Part shown: positions 31,370 to 42,673 of the stretch, one piece after another
How positions within the stretch are numbered: the first letter of the stretch is position 1
How the letters are laid out: the number at the start of each line of letters is the position of its first letter
Assembly (NCBI GenBank): GCA_012490785.1
Contig: JAAXCT010001783.1
Location: 1-64,000, forward strand
Length of the DNA stretch: 64,000 bases
From: Eragrostis nindensis
Lineage: Eukaryota; Streptophyta; Magnoliopsida; Poales; Poaceae
Reading direction: 5' to 3'
Program-made: the position numbers and the translations under genes
The notes under the pieces: generated by a model
What the model was told of the DNA's origin: nothing
The model's input: the letters and a program-made list of their open reading frames with translations, nothing else
Database searches by the model: none

Positions 31370-31570
31370 TCAGGGATGGTCGTTAGAGTGTGTGATAAGC
31401 GAAGAAATTTGCACGTCATGTAGCGGTCTTCGGTCTTCCAGCATCGAGCGGTTGTTGTCAGCCTCATGTCATTATTTTGTTTGGATGACTCCCAAACCTG
31501 GATGCTGATTAGCCAAGCTTCATGCAATCATGCCCTTTTTATTTCCTCAGTGGCGTACGTGGCAACTGTT

Positions 31571-31690
31571 TGCTGGCAAAATAGCCGCCTTTCTTGCGGC
31601 AAAGCTGTGTCTGCTAGCCGTGCTGGCAAAAGAGCCGCCTTTCTTGCGGCAAAGCTGTGTCTGCTAGCCGTGCTGGCAAAAGAGCCGCCT
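31571..31690. repeat. 50-bp tandem repeat, third unit split by a retroposon
   Basis: Units 31571-31620 and 31621-31670 are nearly identical, and a third starts at 31671. The third is interrupted at ~31690 and resumes at 32560. Each unit contains GCCGCCTTTCTTGCGGC, an inverted repeat able to form a short hairpin. Confidence 0.85.
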
Positions 31691-32559
31691 TTTTTTTTTT
31701 TTGATCAAACATACCTATATAATCATATTAAGGAAATACAACCAAACATACAGAACAGGTATGTCATACAAGGATACGGACAGCTGTCCCACCATAGTGC
31801 AGATAGGCCCTTAGAAAAAACAGAAATTACACTTAGGTCCCTGGACCACCAGCACGACATCGACGGCAAAATCCACCATCGCCGGCCACCACCAGCGCGA
31901 GCAGATCTCGCCGCCACCACGAACCCGCCGCCGGAGAGGGTTCCATCGCCCAAAGGCTTTTGAAAGAGCCGGGAAAGACACCCGCATAACGGGATGAGCA
32001 AAAGCCGACCGCGCTTCCGGCCGGGGACGCGCCCCGAACACCTCCCAGCTTGGATCCGCTCGCCGACGACGACGGAAGCCACCGCGGAACACCGAGCAGG
32101 ACCCAACCACCCATCTTCCACCAACCCACAGCCTCCATCTCCTTGAAACAAAAGAGCAGCTTGCACCTCACCTCGCCGAAATCGAAGAGGAAGAAGCGCC
32201 GCCGCCTGACTCCTAAAGGGGAACTCCTCGACGGGAGCTCCACCCCCACAAGCTCGCCGCCGACGCCGGAGAGGAGCGCCAGCGGGGCACGGCCGAGCTA
32301 GGAGGGACCGATTCGGACAGAAGGCCGCCGCCGCCGGCACCTCACCGCCGGCCGCCGAAACCCTAACCCTAGATACTATACTAGGACCTAACCTACCACC
32401 AGCCGACGAGGCGCCAGCGGTCCCCGCCACCTCGCGCCACCCCGAAGGGCACCGGAGGCCGAGGGGACCACCCGCCTCGCCGGCGGGGACGAGATTCTCT
32501 CGCGTCGCCTCTCTCAACTGTAGCTGGGGAGAGGCTTCGAGAGAGAACGAGCGTTATGC
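31690..32559 (-). mobile_element. non-autonomous poly-A retroposon, copy 1
   Basis: 870 bp on the - strand with a 3' A-tract and a perfect 11-bp target duplication AAAGAGCCGCC (31679-31689 and 32560-32570). It is related along its length to 52307-53099: shared CTACAGTTGAGAG near the 5' end, TCTAGGGTTAGGG about 150 bp in, and a 3' end of an AT-rich hairpin plus TTGAT and poly-A. It has no reverse transcriptase, so it would need LINE machinery in trans. Confidence 0.8.
31723..32517 (-). CDS. open frame of the retroposon, unknown function
   Basis: A 264-codon open frame spans nearly the whole element. It begins at TTG rather than ATG, so the true start is uncertain. The protein is Gly/Arg/Ala-rich and matches no family I know. 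Blocks such as LRCPSGWREVA, SRVRVS, RCSGRVPG-RLLLIPL and LSRLF are alignable with LRWPSGLREVA, SRVRVR, RCPGRLGG-RLLISLL and FLRLF in the other copy, in the same frame. This could be real coding constraint or simply shared ancestry in GC-rich DNA that rarely makes stops. Confidence 0.35.
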   Translation of the reverse strand: MREATRENLVPAGEAGGPLGLRCPSGWREVAGTAGASSAGGRLGPSIVSRVRVSAAGGEVPAAAAFCPNRSLLARPCPAGAPLRRRRRACGGGAPVEEFPFRSQAAALLPLRFRRGEVQAALLFQGDGGCGLVEDGWLGPARCSAVASVVVGERIQAGRCSGRVPGRKRGRLLLIPLCGCLSRLFQKPLGDGTLSGGGFVVAARSARAGGGRRWWILPSMSCWWSRDLSVISVFSKGLSALWWDSCPYPCMTYLFCMFGCISLI

Positions 32560-32929
32560 AAAGAGCCGCCTTTCTTGCGGCAAAGCCGTGATGCATACAC
32601 AACTAGTATGGGGCGTTTGGTGGAGCCTTTTCGCCAAACAGACCCTACAAGTATTCGTGTGGGTTTCTCTACCAAAACATTGTATAAATCTTATAGTAAA
32701 ATTGAAGTGGATGGTCATACTAATGCTACATGTTCTCTTGTTTTTCCCACCTTGAAACCGAGCAACACATCTTTCAATTCTTATGCACATGTCAAAACTG
32801 ATACAATAAGCTCTTGTACCCTGTATATAGAAGTTCTAACAAGTTTAGTTTTCAATATACCTGTTATCCGTCTCTTTCATTCCGAGACAGGTCCATTCCA
32901 GTAAATTCTGAGGCTCTATGCGAAATTCT

Positions 32930-32945
32930 TTTTTTTCGACGGACA
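32930..32945 (-). mobile_element. possible tail-only retroposition scar
   Basis: On the - strand TGTCCGTCG plus 7 A, flanked by a 14-bp direct repeat with one mismatch (CTATGCGAAATTCT at 32916-32929, CTATACGAAATTCT at 32946-32959). Confidence 0.5.
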
Positions 32946-33139
32946 CTATACGAAATTCTAATCGAGACTCTAAACTTAAGTGTAAAGATGATCGCAAAAT
33001 TGAACGACAAACTAATCAATTGTATAATAATCTTAAGCAACACCATAGTAACACAATGTATTGCCGACCTTACGGCGTGAGAAAACTCTTCGGAGGATCA
33101 GATGCAGGATGCAAGACAACACAAAGGCTAGGGAATCTA

Positions 33140-33349
33140 CTCTCTCCATCTCTTTATATAAGGGATTCTAGAGTTCAAATTACAAAATAGTCAATCAAGG
33201 AGATGACCTTTTTACCTTTCATTTTAGCTTAGCCCAACAACTCACCACCATCAAATTTATTGCTCAAAATTTGTCTTGTCTCTAACATCTCTTACATTTA
33301 AGGACACATTTTAAATGCTAGAATCTTTTATATAAAGGGACTGAGGGAG
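33140..33349. mobile_element. Stowaway-type MITE (Tc1/mariner)
   Basis: 210 bp with inverted ends of the Stowaway kind (CTCTCTCCATCTCTTTATAT at the left; the inverted right end reads CTCCCTCAGTCCCTTTATAT). It is flanked by the TA duplication at 33138-33139 and 33350-33351. Confidence 0.8.
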
Positions 33350-34086
33350 TACAGGTCAGGAGCCTCGAGGGCAGGTCACAAGGTGGCAGCCTGGCACACT
33401 TGTCCTTGCTGAAATGTTCTACTAGCAATGGCATCAACACCACAAATATACTAATCTACACTATAAACTTTTTGAAAATTCGCTTAAAAAGGAGGTGACA
33501 TTTCTATAATAAATGGTTTTGATGGCAAAAAGAATTTTTACAAAAATACAATATCAATTGATATTTGATATAATTATCTAAACTAATTTTTCTATTCTAG
33601 CCAATTGAATGAAACTACAAATTGCAAATATCAAGATAAAAATACAGCAAGTGTAGTTTTAGGATTATTTTTTCTTTTTCATAGTGTAGTTCCACGGGTG
33701 GAGATGGATGAGCGATGATGAGTAGCAAAAGGAGAACTTGCTCCTAGTCACTTTTCCACGCGGCCCTCTACGGCTTTACACACGTATATTTCCGTCCAGA
33801 AGCAAAACTGCAGGAGCATCCTTCGGTAAACCAGTGATCCACTCTACTCTATACTTCAGTGCTCCCCTACTTTCGTCTCTGCCTCCGGCCTCCATTACGG
33901 AAAAGCCGACAACCGAACGGAAAGCAGGGAGCAGTCGCAGCACGACTCCCGCAAGATCCCGCATTTTCCGTCGGATTTGACGGCCCGCTCCCCCGGGCCA
34001 CCGGCCGTAGCGGCGCTTGAAACCCACTGCCGTATATCACTCCACGCGCCCGCGTCGTCAACGGCTATCGGCGCCGCGGCCCTCCC
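33350..34086. other. upstream region of the PHS1-like gene
   Basis: AT-rich to ~33740, then GC-rich up to the start codon. It probably holds promoter and leader. No gene seen. Confidence 0.4.
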
Positions 34087-37000
34087 ATGGAACAGCGGGA
34101 GGCGCAGGCGGAGCAGGATCCGTCGGTTCCTACCAAGGTGGGTGACCGTTTCTCTTCCGCCTTCTTTCGTGCGGCCTGATCCGAAGTGGGTTCTTGGGTG
34201 CTGGCCTGCTGGGGGTTTGGGGTTGGGGGGAGGATGCTCTCGACGGCGAATCTTGATCCGCTCTGAGTATAGATTATTGATCGATTCCGAGATTGCTCGT
34301 TCGCTTGCTGCGATGAAGGTTGCAGATGCGGAATGTAGTTCCTTTCTCGTCGCCTTTAGCTCGTCAGATTTAGGCTTAGTGTTGGTTCTTGATCCGGCTT
34401 GGCTATGGAATGTGTGAAGTTCCTCGCAAAAAAGAAAAGAAAAAAAAGGAATATGTGGAGCCATGCCCCACAGACTGTGATCGCTTTCACTTTGTTGGTT
34501 CTGTCCTGTGGGAATGCATTATGGTTGTCACTTTGCGATCCAGTCTAGGGATAATAACAATTCAAACTGTGCTGCATTTTTTCCCTTTAAGATTTCCCTC
34601 ATTTGTAGCTTTAGATTTCCGATGGAGCTGCGCTTTGGCGGGGGTAAAATGGTAGTAATTTGTAATGTAAGGTCGGACAGGAACTAACACGTCGGTAAAG
34701 AGTATTTGTGGGATCACAGTAGAACACAGGTAGCTTCAGGAAAAACAAATATTGTGGGGACAAATAGATACAACTTAAGAATGAATTACTCCAAGGTTGT
34801 CTGTATATTTTCATGAAGGCTGAGTGATAGCCTAAGAGAACAGCATGGTACACGCAACATGCCTTTACTTCATCATCCCTCTGGTGAGATGAAGTAAATC
34901 CAAGAGTGTTTCTCATTTTAGTTTTAGATTTTGATACCGGAACCTTATACACTCATTTGTTTCACCTTGAAAATCTGGAGAAAGTTGGTACCAAAAGCCT
35001 GTTTAGTTTTTACATTTTATAAAGGCACGGTATTGTTTATGCTTCCCAATGTTCTGGTTAATTCCGAATGAACCTGTGAAAAATGCTATATTGCTATACA
35101 TTATCTTCAAATATTATCTTCCACTTAAATCAAAAGAAAAACGAACATCTAAGGAACACACCATTATTTGCAGGAAAATGAGGAGGATACGGATCTGAAG
35201 CTATCATCTCGTGTAGGTGTTACTTTTCAGGGTTCATTTTTCCCCATATTTTGCTTTCATTACTGAACAAATCCTACAAATTTAGTCAAGGTTACAAATT
35301 TGCTTGCTCTTATAGGTGGTTTCATTATTGTTTGGCGGTGACACGAGTCCAGCACAGACCTTTGAGAAATGGCTGTCTCTGGTACGTAAACGAAGTGGAT
35401 CATTTCGTCCATCAGGATTCCCACGTCGGAATTCGAGGATTGAAGTCATGCCGAGTGGGAGTTTCTCAATTTTTAGTAGTGGGGACTTAAGGTTAGTCAG
35501 CAAAACCATCCATTTTGTATCACTAAAAATCGTTTTCGTGCAGTTAACTGATTACCTTTAATCTCAGTGGATATGGCGTATGTCTCATTGTATTTTTTTT
35601 TTCATTAGGCAAACGTTGTAGCATAGATGTAAACATATATTTATGTTCCAGCACACTGCATCTGAACTGTGATGCAGTGCAAAGAGTTTATGCAGTATTG
35701 TAGATTTCTATGCTCGCCTCAATTACCTGGAAATAAGTTGAAGTTTTTTTTTTTTTCCATCTGAGTGCATTAAACCTTCCTTTTTTTTTGTTGTTGTGGA
35801 AGCATGCTCTTCAACTGTTCCTCTCTTGTATTGTTCTTTAACGTTCTTCTATATCTGTATTAATATAAAATTATATTATTTGAAAACAGATAATAATGTG
35901 TTCACCTCGGAACTAAAATGGTAGATTGGATTTCTCATCTTGTATATGGCATTCGGCAATAGCAGTTCTTCAGATCCATCTTAGTTAGCTTGATTCGATG
36001 ATATCCAAGATGAATCAACGATGTCTGCTTAAAAGCACAACTTTCTTAAGCCCTGAAACATTTAAATAAGCTTTGTTAGGTTTATCCCAAATACTTTGTG
36101 CTATATACATGTACTATGTGATGATAGCTATTATAGTGATTATGTCCAACAGAACCTTTAGCTTTGATAACAGTATGGCAATACAGGAAATGCTATAGTA
36201 AAGGAATTATGTATTACAAAAACATGTTAGACAACCTGGCATCTTCTGCATTTCTGTTCTTCTGATTGTTTATCTTCTAGAATTTAAATTTTTGAATCTA
36301 AATGGACGTTTGACGTGCAAGATGAATGTGCATGTGTCTTTGTGTGATGATCCTTCTATGGGGATAAATACCTTAGAGGTGAGAAAGTGCTAGTGGCAGA
36401 GATGGACCTATTAGAGAGGCAGCAGACCCTGAGACATTTCATTTGCTTAGTAGATGAACCATTCTTGTCCTCTTTGAACAGTCATTAATATATAAAATTT
36501 ATGTTGGTAACTTGGCATTTGGCCATTATATTAGGAGGTAGTAGAAGCTACTGCTAACTTCTGCTTTGTGTGACTAAATGTGGGTTTACTTTATTCCACG
36601 TGACTGAATAAGCACTTTGATTTGTAAGCTTTCTATGCTAATGTTATCATTGTTTTTTACTCTTCCTGCTGTAGTGACCTTGTTAGAACAGAATCAACAG
36701 GCAAAGAAGAGAATCCCTTGATATTTGATCAGCCTCCTGAAATAAGCTTGTGGGAGAGACTTGGGAATGCTGCTCCTCTAGATATTGAATCATCTGATTT
36801 TTCATGGAGTATGCTTTCATCTCTGCACCATACAGAACATGGCAGTAGTTCGGAACACTCTGAAGATGAAACGAGTAAAGCTCTTGAGGTTAGTTGGATC
36901 ATGTTCCTTCCAACTTCAACAATCTTTGTAGTGTTTGTTATAGACAAACAACCTGGTATGGCCGATGGTGGATTTGGGCGAATTAGCAAGCTAAACCTGG

Positions 37001-40000
37001 AACTCGCCCTCCGTAGAGGCTCTGAGATAATAGATTCAACTTGCTTCCCTAATTCATGAAGAAAGCCTGGCATTATATAGCCGGCACCTAACACAAGATA
37101 CTAACTGACTAACACACGGACTCTGCTAACCAATCTCCCTAATTAACTGAAACAATATCTCTAACTGAATAAAGACTCTAACTACTATCCTGTTCGGACT
37201 CCTAGCCACGACGTCTCTGGTACTGCTTGCCAAAGAAGGAGTCCACAACATTTCCGCCCTCCTGGGAAAACAGCTCGTCCTCGAGCTGAAAATCTGGATA
37301 GTCCGCTTTGAAAGAGTCCAGATCCTCCCAAGTAGCATCAGCAGCATCACGACCCACCCAACGCACCAAAATTTGCCAAGAACCTTTAGTAGGACGCGCA
37401 CGCACCACCTTGTCAGGCTGAGGCACAGCTCGACCACGAACAATGGGAGGCAATGGCTTCATTTCTTCAGGCGGCTCCCCATCAAATTTCTTCAGAAACA
37501 CCACATGGAACACGTTGTGCACACGTGCCTTAGCTGGAAGACGCAGCCTGTATGATACAGAACCAATCCTCTCTTCCACTTGATAGGGCCCATAGTAACG
37601 AGGAGACAGCTTAGAGCGATTGCCATCGTTGATGCCAACTGCAGTGCGTTGATGAAGACGAAGCAGGACCCAATCGCCGACAGCAAACTCCAACTGACGA
37701 TGATGTTTATCATGCTGATGCTTCATGTAGTCCTGAGATTGCAGAAGACGTTCACGAATTTCCGCAAGAAAAACATCACGATCCCGGAGCTGGCGATCCA
37801 GCGCAATGACACGCGCCGAACCTGGCTGATAAGGAATCATCGGCGGCGGCTCCCGGCCATATACCACCTCAAACGGCGTGGCACGCAAAGACGTCTGGAA
37901 CGACGTGTTGAAGCAGTACTCCGCCCAAGGTAACCAACGCAGCCATGACTTTGGCCGATCACCTGCCAAGCAACGCAAATAGACGCCAAGCACACGATTT
38001 GCCACTTCTGATTGCCCGTCCGTCTGGGGATGAAACGCCGAGCTAAGCCTCAATTCAATGCCAGCAAGACTCAAGAGCTCTGACCACAAATTGCTGGTGA
38101 ACACAGGATCGCGATCACTGACTATAGAGCAAGGAAAACCGTGCAGGCGCACCACTTGATCAAAGAAAGCTTGAGCGACGGACATGGCGGTGTAGGGGTG
38201 GCCCAGGGCGATGAAGTGCGCCATCTTGGAGAAACGGTCGACGACGGTGAGCACCACGGACTTGCCGCCTACCTTAGGAAATCCTTCCACAAAATCCATG
38301 GAGATGTCGGCCCAAACAGCATGCGGAACTTCAAGCGGCTGCAACAACCCAGCAGGGTGCAAGTGCTCTGTTTTGTTGCGCTGACAGACTGCACAACTCT
38401 TGACATAATCACGGACAAGCTTGGTGGCTTGCGGACAGAAGAATGAAGCTCGCAGGCGATGCAGGGTCTTTTGTACACCTTCATGAGCTGCATCATGAGC
38501 CACAGCCAGGATCTGCACAGGACCAAGGAACGAAAGTCTCTGATACCAAATGGTATGGCCGATGGTGGATTTGGGCGAATTAGCAAGCTAAACCTGGAAC
38601 TCGCCCTCCGTAGAGGCTCTGAGATAATAGATTCAACTTGCTTCCCTAATTCATGAAGAAAGCCTGGCATTATATAGCCGGCACCTAACACAAGATACTA
38701 ACTGACTAACACACGGACTCTGCTAACCAATCTCCCTAATTAACTGAAACAATATCTCTAACTGAATAAAGACTCTAACTACTATCCTGTTCGGACTCCT
38801 AGCCACGACGTCTCTGGTACTGCTTGCCAAAGAAGGAGTCCACAACACAACCATTGGCTTTCATACCAGTCTTGACAGTATCTGAGGCTAATTTGCATGT
38901 CAAGGCAACACCACAGACTAACATTGAATAGAATTAATCATGAAAGATCATACTGTTTTCATGGTTGTTCCATTTTGGGTATCGTCTCTATTTACCTGTG
39001 GGCTTGATACGTGTCTTCTCCTTGTCATTACAGGTGACTGTCAACTCTGGTGGTGTAGTGTTTTTTGCTCTATTTAATTCTTCAGGTCTCAGTGAACTAC
39101 CAAAAGAAGCAGCTGCTGTTATAAAGTTCGCATCATCAAAGATGGCAACACAGGCAGAACGATTGGGTTATGAATTTGCAAGGTTGCTTAGAGTCAATAC
39201 ACCACAGGTACTGAAGAACTCCCAATACCATACACTTTGATCATTTAATGAGAACATTCTATTTCTCATTCATGTCTCCAATCAACTGCAGGCTAGAATA
39301 GTGTATAATTCTTGTGAGGAGTGGCAGCAGATTCGACATGCTGCAGAAAATGCTCGAGCAGCAAGCAGTTTCAAATAATGATGAGGTTGGAGAGATGACT
39401 TGCTCAGAGTTGTTGGAAGCTCTTGAGCTTAGTCGCTGTCTTCTTTTGATGAGGTACTGCTATTAGTACAGTGATAAGAATGTTAATTTTTCTTACATAC
39501 TGCAGCTGTAAATTGTTGCCTTCTGGCTTGGCAGTTAATCACGGCTCCCCACTGCTTGAGAATTCAAAGGCATTCAATTCAGTAGAAGCTGCTTGTATCA
39601 CTGCATCATCCCTCGGAAGGGTTTTGATGCTTGATCTAATACTTCGGAATGAGGACAGACTCCCATGCCGTCAGCTTGGTTGGCGTGGTAATCCTGCAAA
39701 CCTGATGATTTCAGATAAATTTTTGTCACCCAATGCGGATAGATTGGAAGATTCCAAGAGCACTTTGAGTAGTCCCAATCATACTAAAATTTTTAACAGA
39801 GAGAAGCGTTCTCACTCTGAAAATCCTCAGGAGTTGGATGTCATAGCGTCAAAAGTAGGAGCACTAAGAAATGAAAGAGAAAATGAAAGAATGTATAATG
39901 GCAGTTTTCACGTTGTAGCAATTGACACGGGTGTGCCTCGGCGCCCCCTGCAGGACGACGTGTCAAAGATCATGAGCGGTATCCCAAAGTTGTCGAGCTC

Positions 40001-42064
40001 ATTGTGAATAGCTCAGACTACTGCTCGAATATATTGTATGAAATTTCCAGTGGTAAGCTCGGGCAGCCAGGGCCAGATGATTTTGCTTCCACAGATCCTT
40101 CTAGCTCCCTTTCTGATGAAGAAAATGCTGCTGTGATTCATGAATTCGAGGATCATTTCGTGCAGCACTGAGGGACCTGGAGGGGTTTTCATCTATTTCT
40201 TCTCCAGCTATACCAGAAACTGGATGGTGTTTTGCGAGTTTTTTGGTCCATAATTTCTAAAAGCCCTGAAGAATCCGAGAGCAATGATTTTGCAATTTTG
40301 GATTTTCCATCACCAAGAGGCAGTTACAGTACTCCGTGCCCTCCTAGTAAGCAAATAACAGTGAATTGCATGGTGATTCTGAAATACTGAAATCTGCAAC
40401 GAAGTCATCTTCTGTGGGATCCCGTGGAAGTTAGATTCAGTTTCTCCCATGTCGAGGGATAGCTGGAGCAATAAGAATCCAAGGGGGAGTGCGGAGGCTC
40501 CTCGAAGTTTAAGAATGACCATGAAACTTCGTGATTTTTACAAGAATCCGAAGGTAAGAATCTGGTTAATGAAAGAAAGAATTAATCTAACATCCTATGG
40601 TCAATTATCTGATTGATTAATTCAGTATATGCAATCTTTGTTTCAGGTTGCTTGGGGTTGCTACAACTTTCCTCAATTCTAGTTTTTTCCTTTATACTAC
40701 TTAATTTGGAAATATACAGGGGCTTTTGAAAAGATATAAAGCATTATTGATTAACGCAGCAAATTTTCGTGCCTTCAGTTAAAACTTGAAGTTTCTGTAC
40801 ACAATACACTTCTTTGTATGCTATGAGTTTGGCTAGTTTGGACAATAATGTTTATTCCAATATTTGAGTTCTAAGTAATATTGTGATGCAACAGGTCGAT
40901 CCTGAAACACTCAAAGAGATTGAACAATGGAATGAAGCACTTAAAACTGATGTGATCAAATTTTGTCAAGAGAACAATTTTCATTCTGGGTTTTTTGATG
41001 GGACTGAAAGCAACATGGTCGCTGATGCCTATGAACTGAAGGTTGGTCTAAAAAATGTGGCCAGATTTGTTCCTTTGCAAAGTAAAAAGTGAGCCTGACA
41101 ATAAATCACTTGCAGATACGCCTTGAACACATCATTGAACGGGTATCCTTGATCTCTGATGCTGCAAATACAGAGCGGCCTTCTCTTGTTGTCAACAACT
41201 TGTTCATAGGGGGGCTTTGGCTGCAAGGTCTAAATATACCCTTCAGCATTTGGGCATCACCCATGTACTATGTTTGTGTTCGAATGAGATTGGTCAATCT
41301 GATTCCCAGTTTCCTGATCTTTTTGAATACAAGAACTTTTCAGTAAGGGCACCAACCCTGTTGGTTTAGGACTCTCTTATGCCATGATCTTTACGTAATT
41401 ATAGTTTAGTACTTAATTGGAATTTGTTGTCTATTGCAGATTAGTGATGATGATGATGCAAACATCAGTGATCTTTTTGAGGAAGCATCGGATTTTATTG
41501 ACCAGGTTGATCATACTGGAGGTAAGGTTCTGGTTCATTGCTTTGAGGGAAAAAGCCGGAGTGCCACAGTTGTCCTTGCCTACTTGATGCTTAGAAAGTA
41601 AGAACCTTGACCAGTCCTTTTTCGAGCGAATTACATGATGTCCATGCAAGAACTTTGCTGAAGCTTACCATTTGCATTGTGGTTGTCCTTTTAGGGGCTT
41701 TACCCTTGCAAAAGCCTGGAACTTGCTGAAGAAAGTACACCGTCGAGCACAGCCAAATGATGGTTTTGCTAAGGCTCTCCTAGCCCTTGACAAGAAGCTG
41801 CATGGTAAGGTGTCAATGGACTGGCAGCACAAGCGGCCAGAGATGAAGGTGTGCCCGATCTGTGGTAAGAACGTCGGGCTGAGCACAAGTTCACTCAAGC
41901 TGCACCTACAGAAGGCACACAAGAGGCTCTCTGCAGGCAGCGTTGACAGTGCCATGACCATGGAAATCCAGAAGTCCATCGAGTCGCTCCGGATCAGTCG
42001 TGGCGGGAGCCTGAGCCCATCTCAGAAGCTGACCAAGGCTTACGCCGATGAGCTAAGCCTCTGA
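34087..42064 (+). CDS. PHS1: PHS1-like dual-specificity phosphatase with pseudokinase domain
   Basis: Eleven exons with GT-AG borders: 34087-34137, 35174-35212, 35316-35491, 36675-36888, 39034-39207, 39292-39453, 39535-40553, 40895-41041, 41116-41342, 41440-41597 and 41695-42064 (~910 residues; Arabidopsis PHS1 is similar). PHS1 controls cortical microtubules. Its N-terminal half has an actin-fragmin-kinase-like domain that phosphorylates tubulin, and its C-terminal half is a phosphatase. Seen here: TFEKWLSLVRKRSGSFRPSG (exon 3), the kinase-like block LGRVLMLDLILRNEDRLPCR (exon 7), the phosphatase signature VLVHCFEGKSRSATVV (HCX5R, exon 10) and the C-terminal KVCPICGKNVGLS tail. Single-base losses break the frame near 39362, ~39535, ~39950, ~40160, ~40350, ~40437 and in a G-run at ~41210. 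The complete domain order suggests sequence error rather than death. Confidence 0.88.
34420..34447 (+). mobile_element. possible tail-only retroposition scar in PHS1 intron 1
   Basis: TTCCTCGC plus an A-rich run, flanked by diverged 13-bp repeats GGAATGTGTGAAG (34407-34419) and GGAATATGTGGAG (34448-34460). Confidence 0.4.
36954..37250 (-). repeat. 3' LTR of the chromovirus derivative
   Basis: 297 bp, TG...CA on either strand, identical by eye to 38551-38847. The last ~16 codons of the integrase frame run into it. Confidence 0.93.
37202..38518 (-). CDS. chromovirus integrase with C-terminal chromodomain (5'-truncated pol)
   Basis: A 438-codon open frame. The zinc finger is HDAAHEGVQKTLHRLR to CAVCQRNK. 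The DDE core has Asp in ADISMDFVEGFP, Asp in SIVSDRDPVFTS and Glu in QTDGQSEVANR. The GPY/F-type module is LSPRYYGPYQVEERIG. The chromodomain near the end (WQILVRWVGRDAADATWEDL) is the part that steers chromoviruses to marked chromatin. The frame is intact but lacks the upstream polyprotein, so it cannot be made normally. It may begin at CTG or an internal ATG, so the start is not meaningful. Confidence 0.9.
   Translation of the reverse strand: MQILAVAHDAAHEGVQKTLHRLRASFFCPQATKLVRDYVKSCAVCQRNKTEHLHPAGLLQPLEVPHAVWADISMDFVEGFPKVGGKSVVLTVVDRFSKMAHFIALGHPYTAMSVAQAFFDQVVRLHGFPCSIVSDRDPVFTSNLWSELLSLAGIELRLSSAFHPQTDGQSEVANRVLGVYLRCLAGDRPKSWLRWLPWAEYCFNTSFQTSLRATPFEVVYGREPPPMIPYQPGSARVIALDRQLRDRDVFLAEIRERLLQSQDYMKHQHDKHHRQLEFAVGDWVLLRLHQRTAVGINDGNRSKLSPRYYGPYQVEERIGSVSYRLRLPAKARVHNVFHVVFLKKFDGEPPEEMKPLPPIVRGRAVPQPDKVVRARPTKGSWQILVRWVGRDAADATWEDLDSFKADYPDFQLEDELFSQEGGNVVDSFFGKQYQRRRG
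38537..38548 (-). other. primer-binding site (initiator tRNA-Met)
   Basis: TGGTATCAGAGA on the - strand, two bases inside the 5' LTR (38551-38847), the standard site for plant retroelements using tRNA-iMet. Confidence 0.85.
38551..38847 (-). repeat. 5' LTR of the chromovirus derivative
   Basis: 297 bp, identical by eye to 36954-37250. The absence of visible differences points to a very recent insertion. Confidence 0.93.
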
Positions 42065-42673
42065 TCTATTGTAATATATGTATTATTACTGAGACAATGC
42101 ACTGTTTTACACAATTGTTAGGATGAGTTTAGATCTACTTGAGGGTAGAGCACACGCCACAAAATATGTATACGTTTGTAGAATGTTCAGTTTCAAGGGC
42201 AAAATATCAATGAAGAGGACACCCCTGTGATCAGGACAAAAAGTGTTCACTTCTTGAGTTGTACAAGAACAGAGACAGTAAAGTTATTGCTGAGAAAGAA
42301 TTAGTCTCCCTGTACATCACATATGAAATTATGTAGTATAAAACTGAAGTACAGTATGACAACACGTCGGTTGCAGTGGTATGAAATCAATCAAAATGCT
42401 CCAGCTGTGTTCTTGATGAACATGCACCAGCAAGTTCTGCGGACTCTTCAGCAACAGAAAAACTGTCATCTTTCTTTTCTGTAACTGCAAGGACACGAAT
42501 AGAAAACGTTAGCCTGGCTCGTTCGAATCGACTCCTCTCTGTCATTTCAACGTGCTAGTCATGCATGGGTACCCTAAATTTACCCAAAACGTCAGCTCAT
42601 AACTGCTTAATTTAGCCAACTCGAGCGACATATATGCAAATCTCTGAGGAGCCGGAACAACAATTGAGACCCA
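42065..42673. other. intergenic region between PHS1 and the PMEI gene
   Basis: 3' untranslated sequence of PHS1 and the upstream region of the PMEI gene. No further gene seen. Confidence 0.5.

Larger units (their letters stand above)
36954..38847 (-). mobile_element. deleted chromovirus (Ty3/Gypsy) in PHS1 intron 4
   Basis: 1894 bp. Two 297-bp LTRs (36954-37250 and 38551-38847) read as identical. A perfect 5-bp target duplication CAACC lies at 36949-36953 and 38848-38852. The primer-binding site TGGTATCAGAGA, matching initiator tRNA-Met, is on the - strand at 38548-38537. Internal sequence is only 1300 bp and holds integrase plus chromodomain; gag, protease, RT and RNase H are gone. It lies opposite to PHS1 transcription and within the intron, so splicing could tolerate it. 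Confidence 0.95.

Noticed and set aside
36718..37059. Stand-alone 113-codon gene
   Set aside because: Its first part is exon 4 of the PHS1-like gene reading through the donor into the chromovirus LTR.
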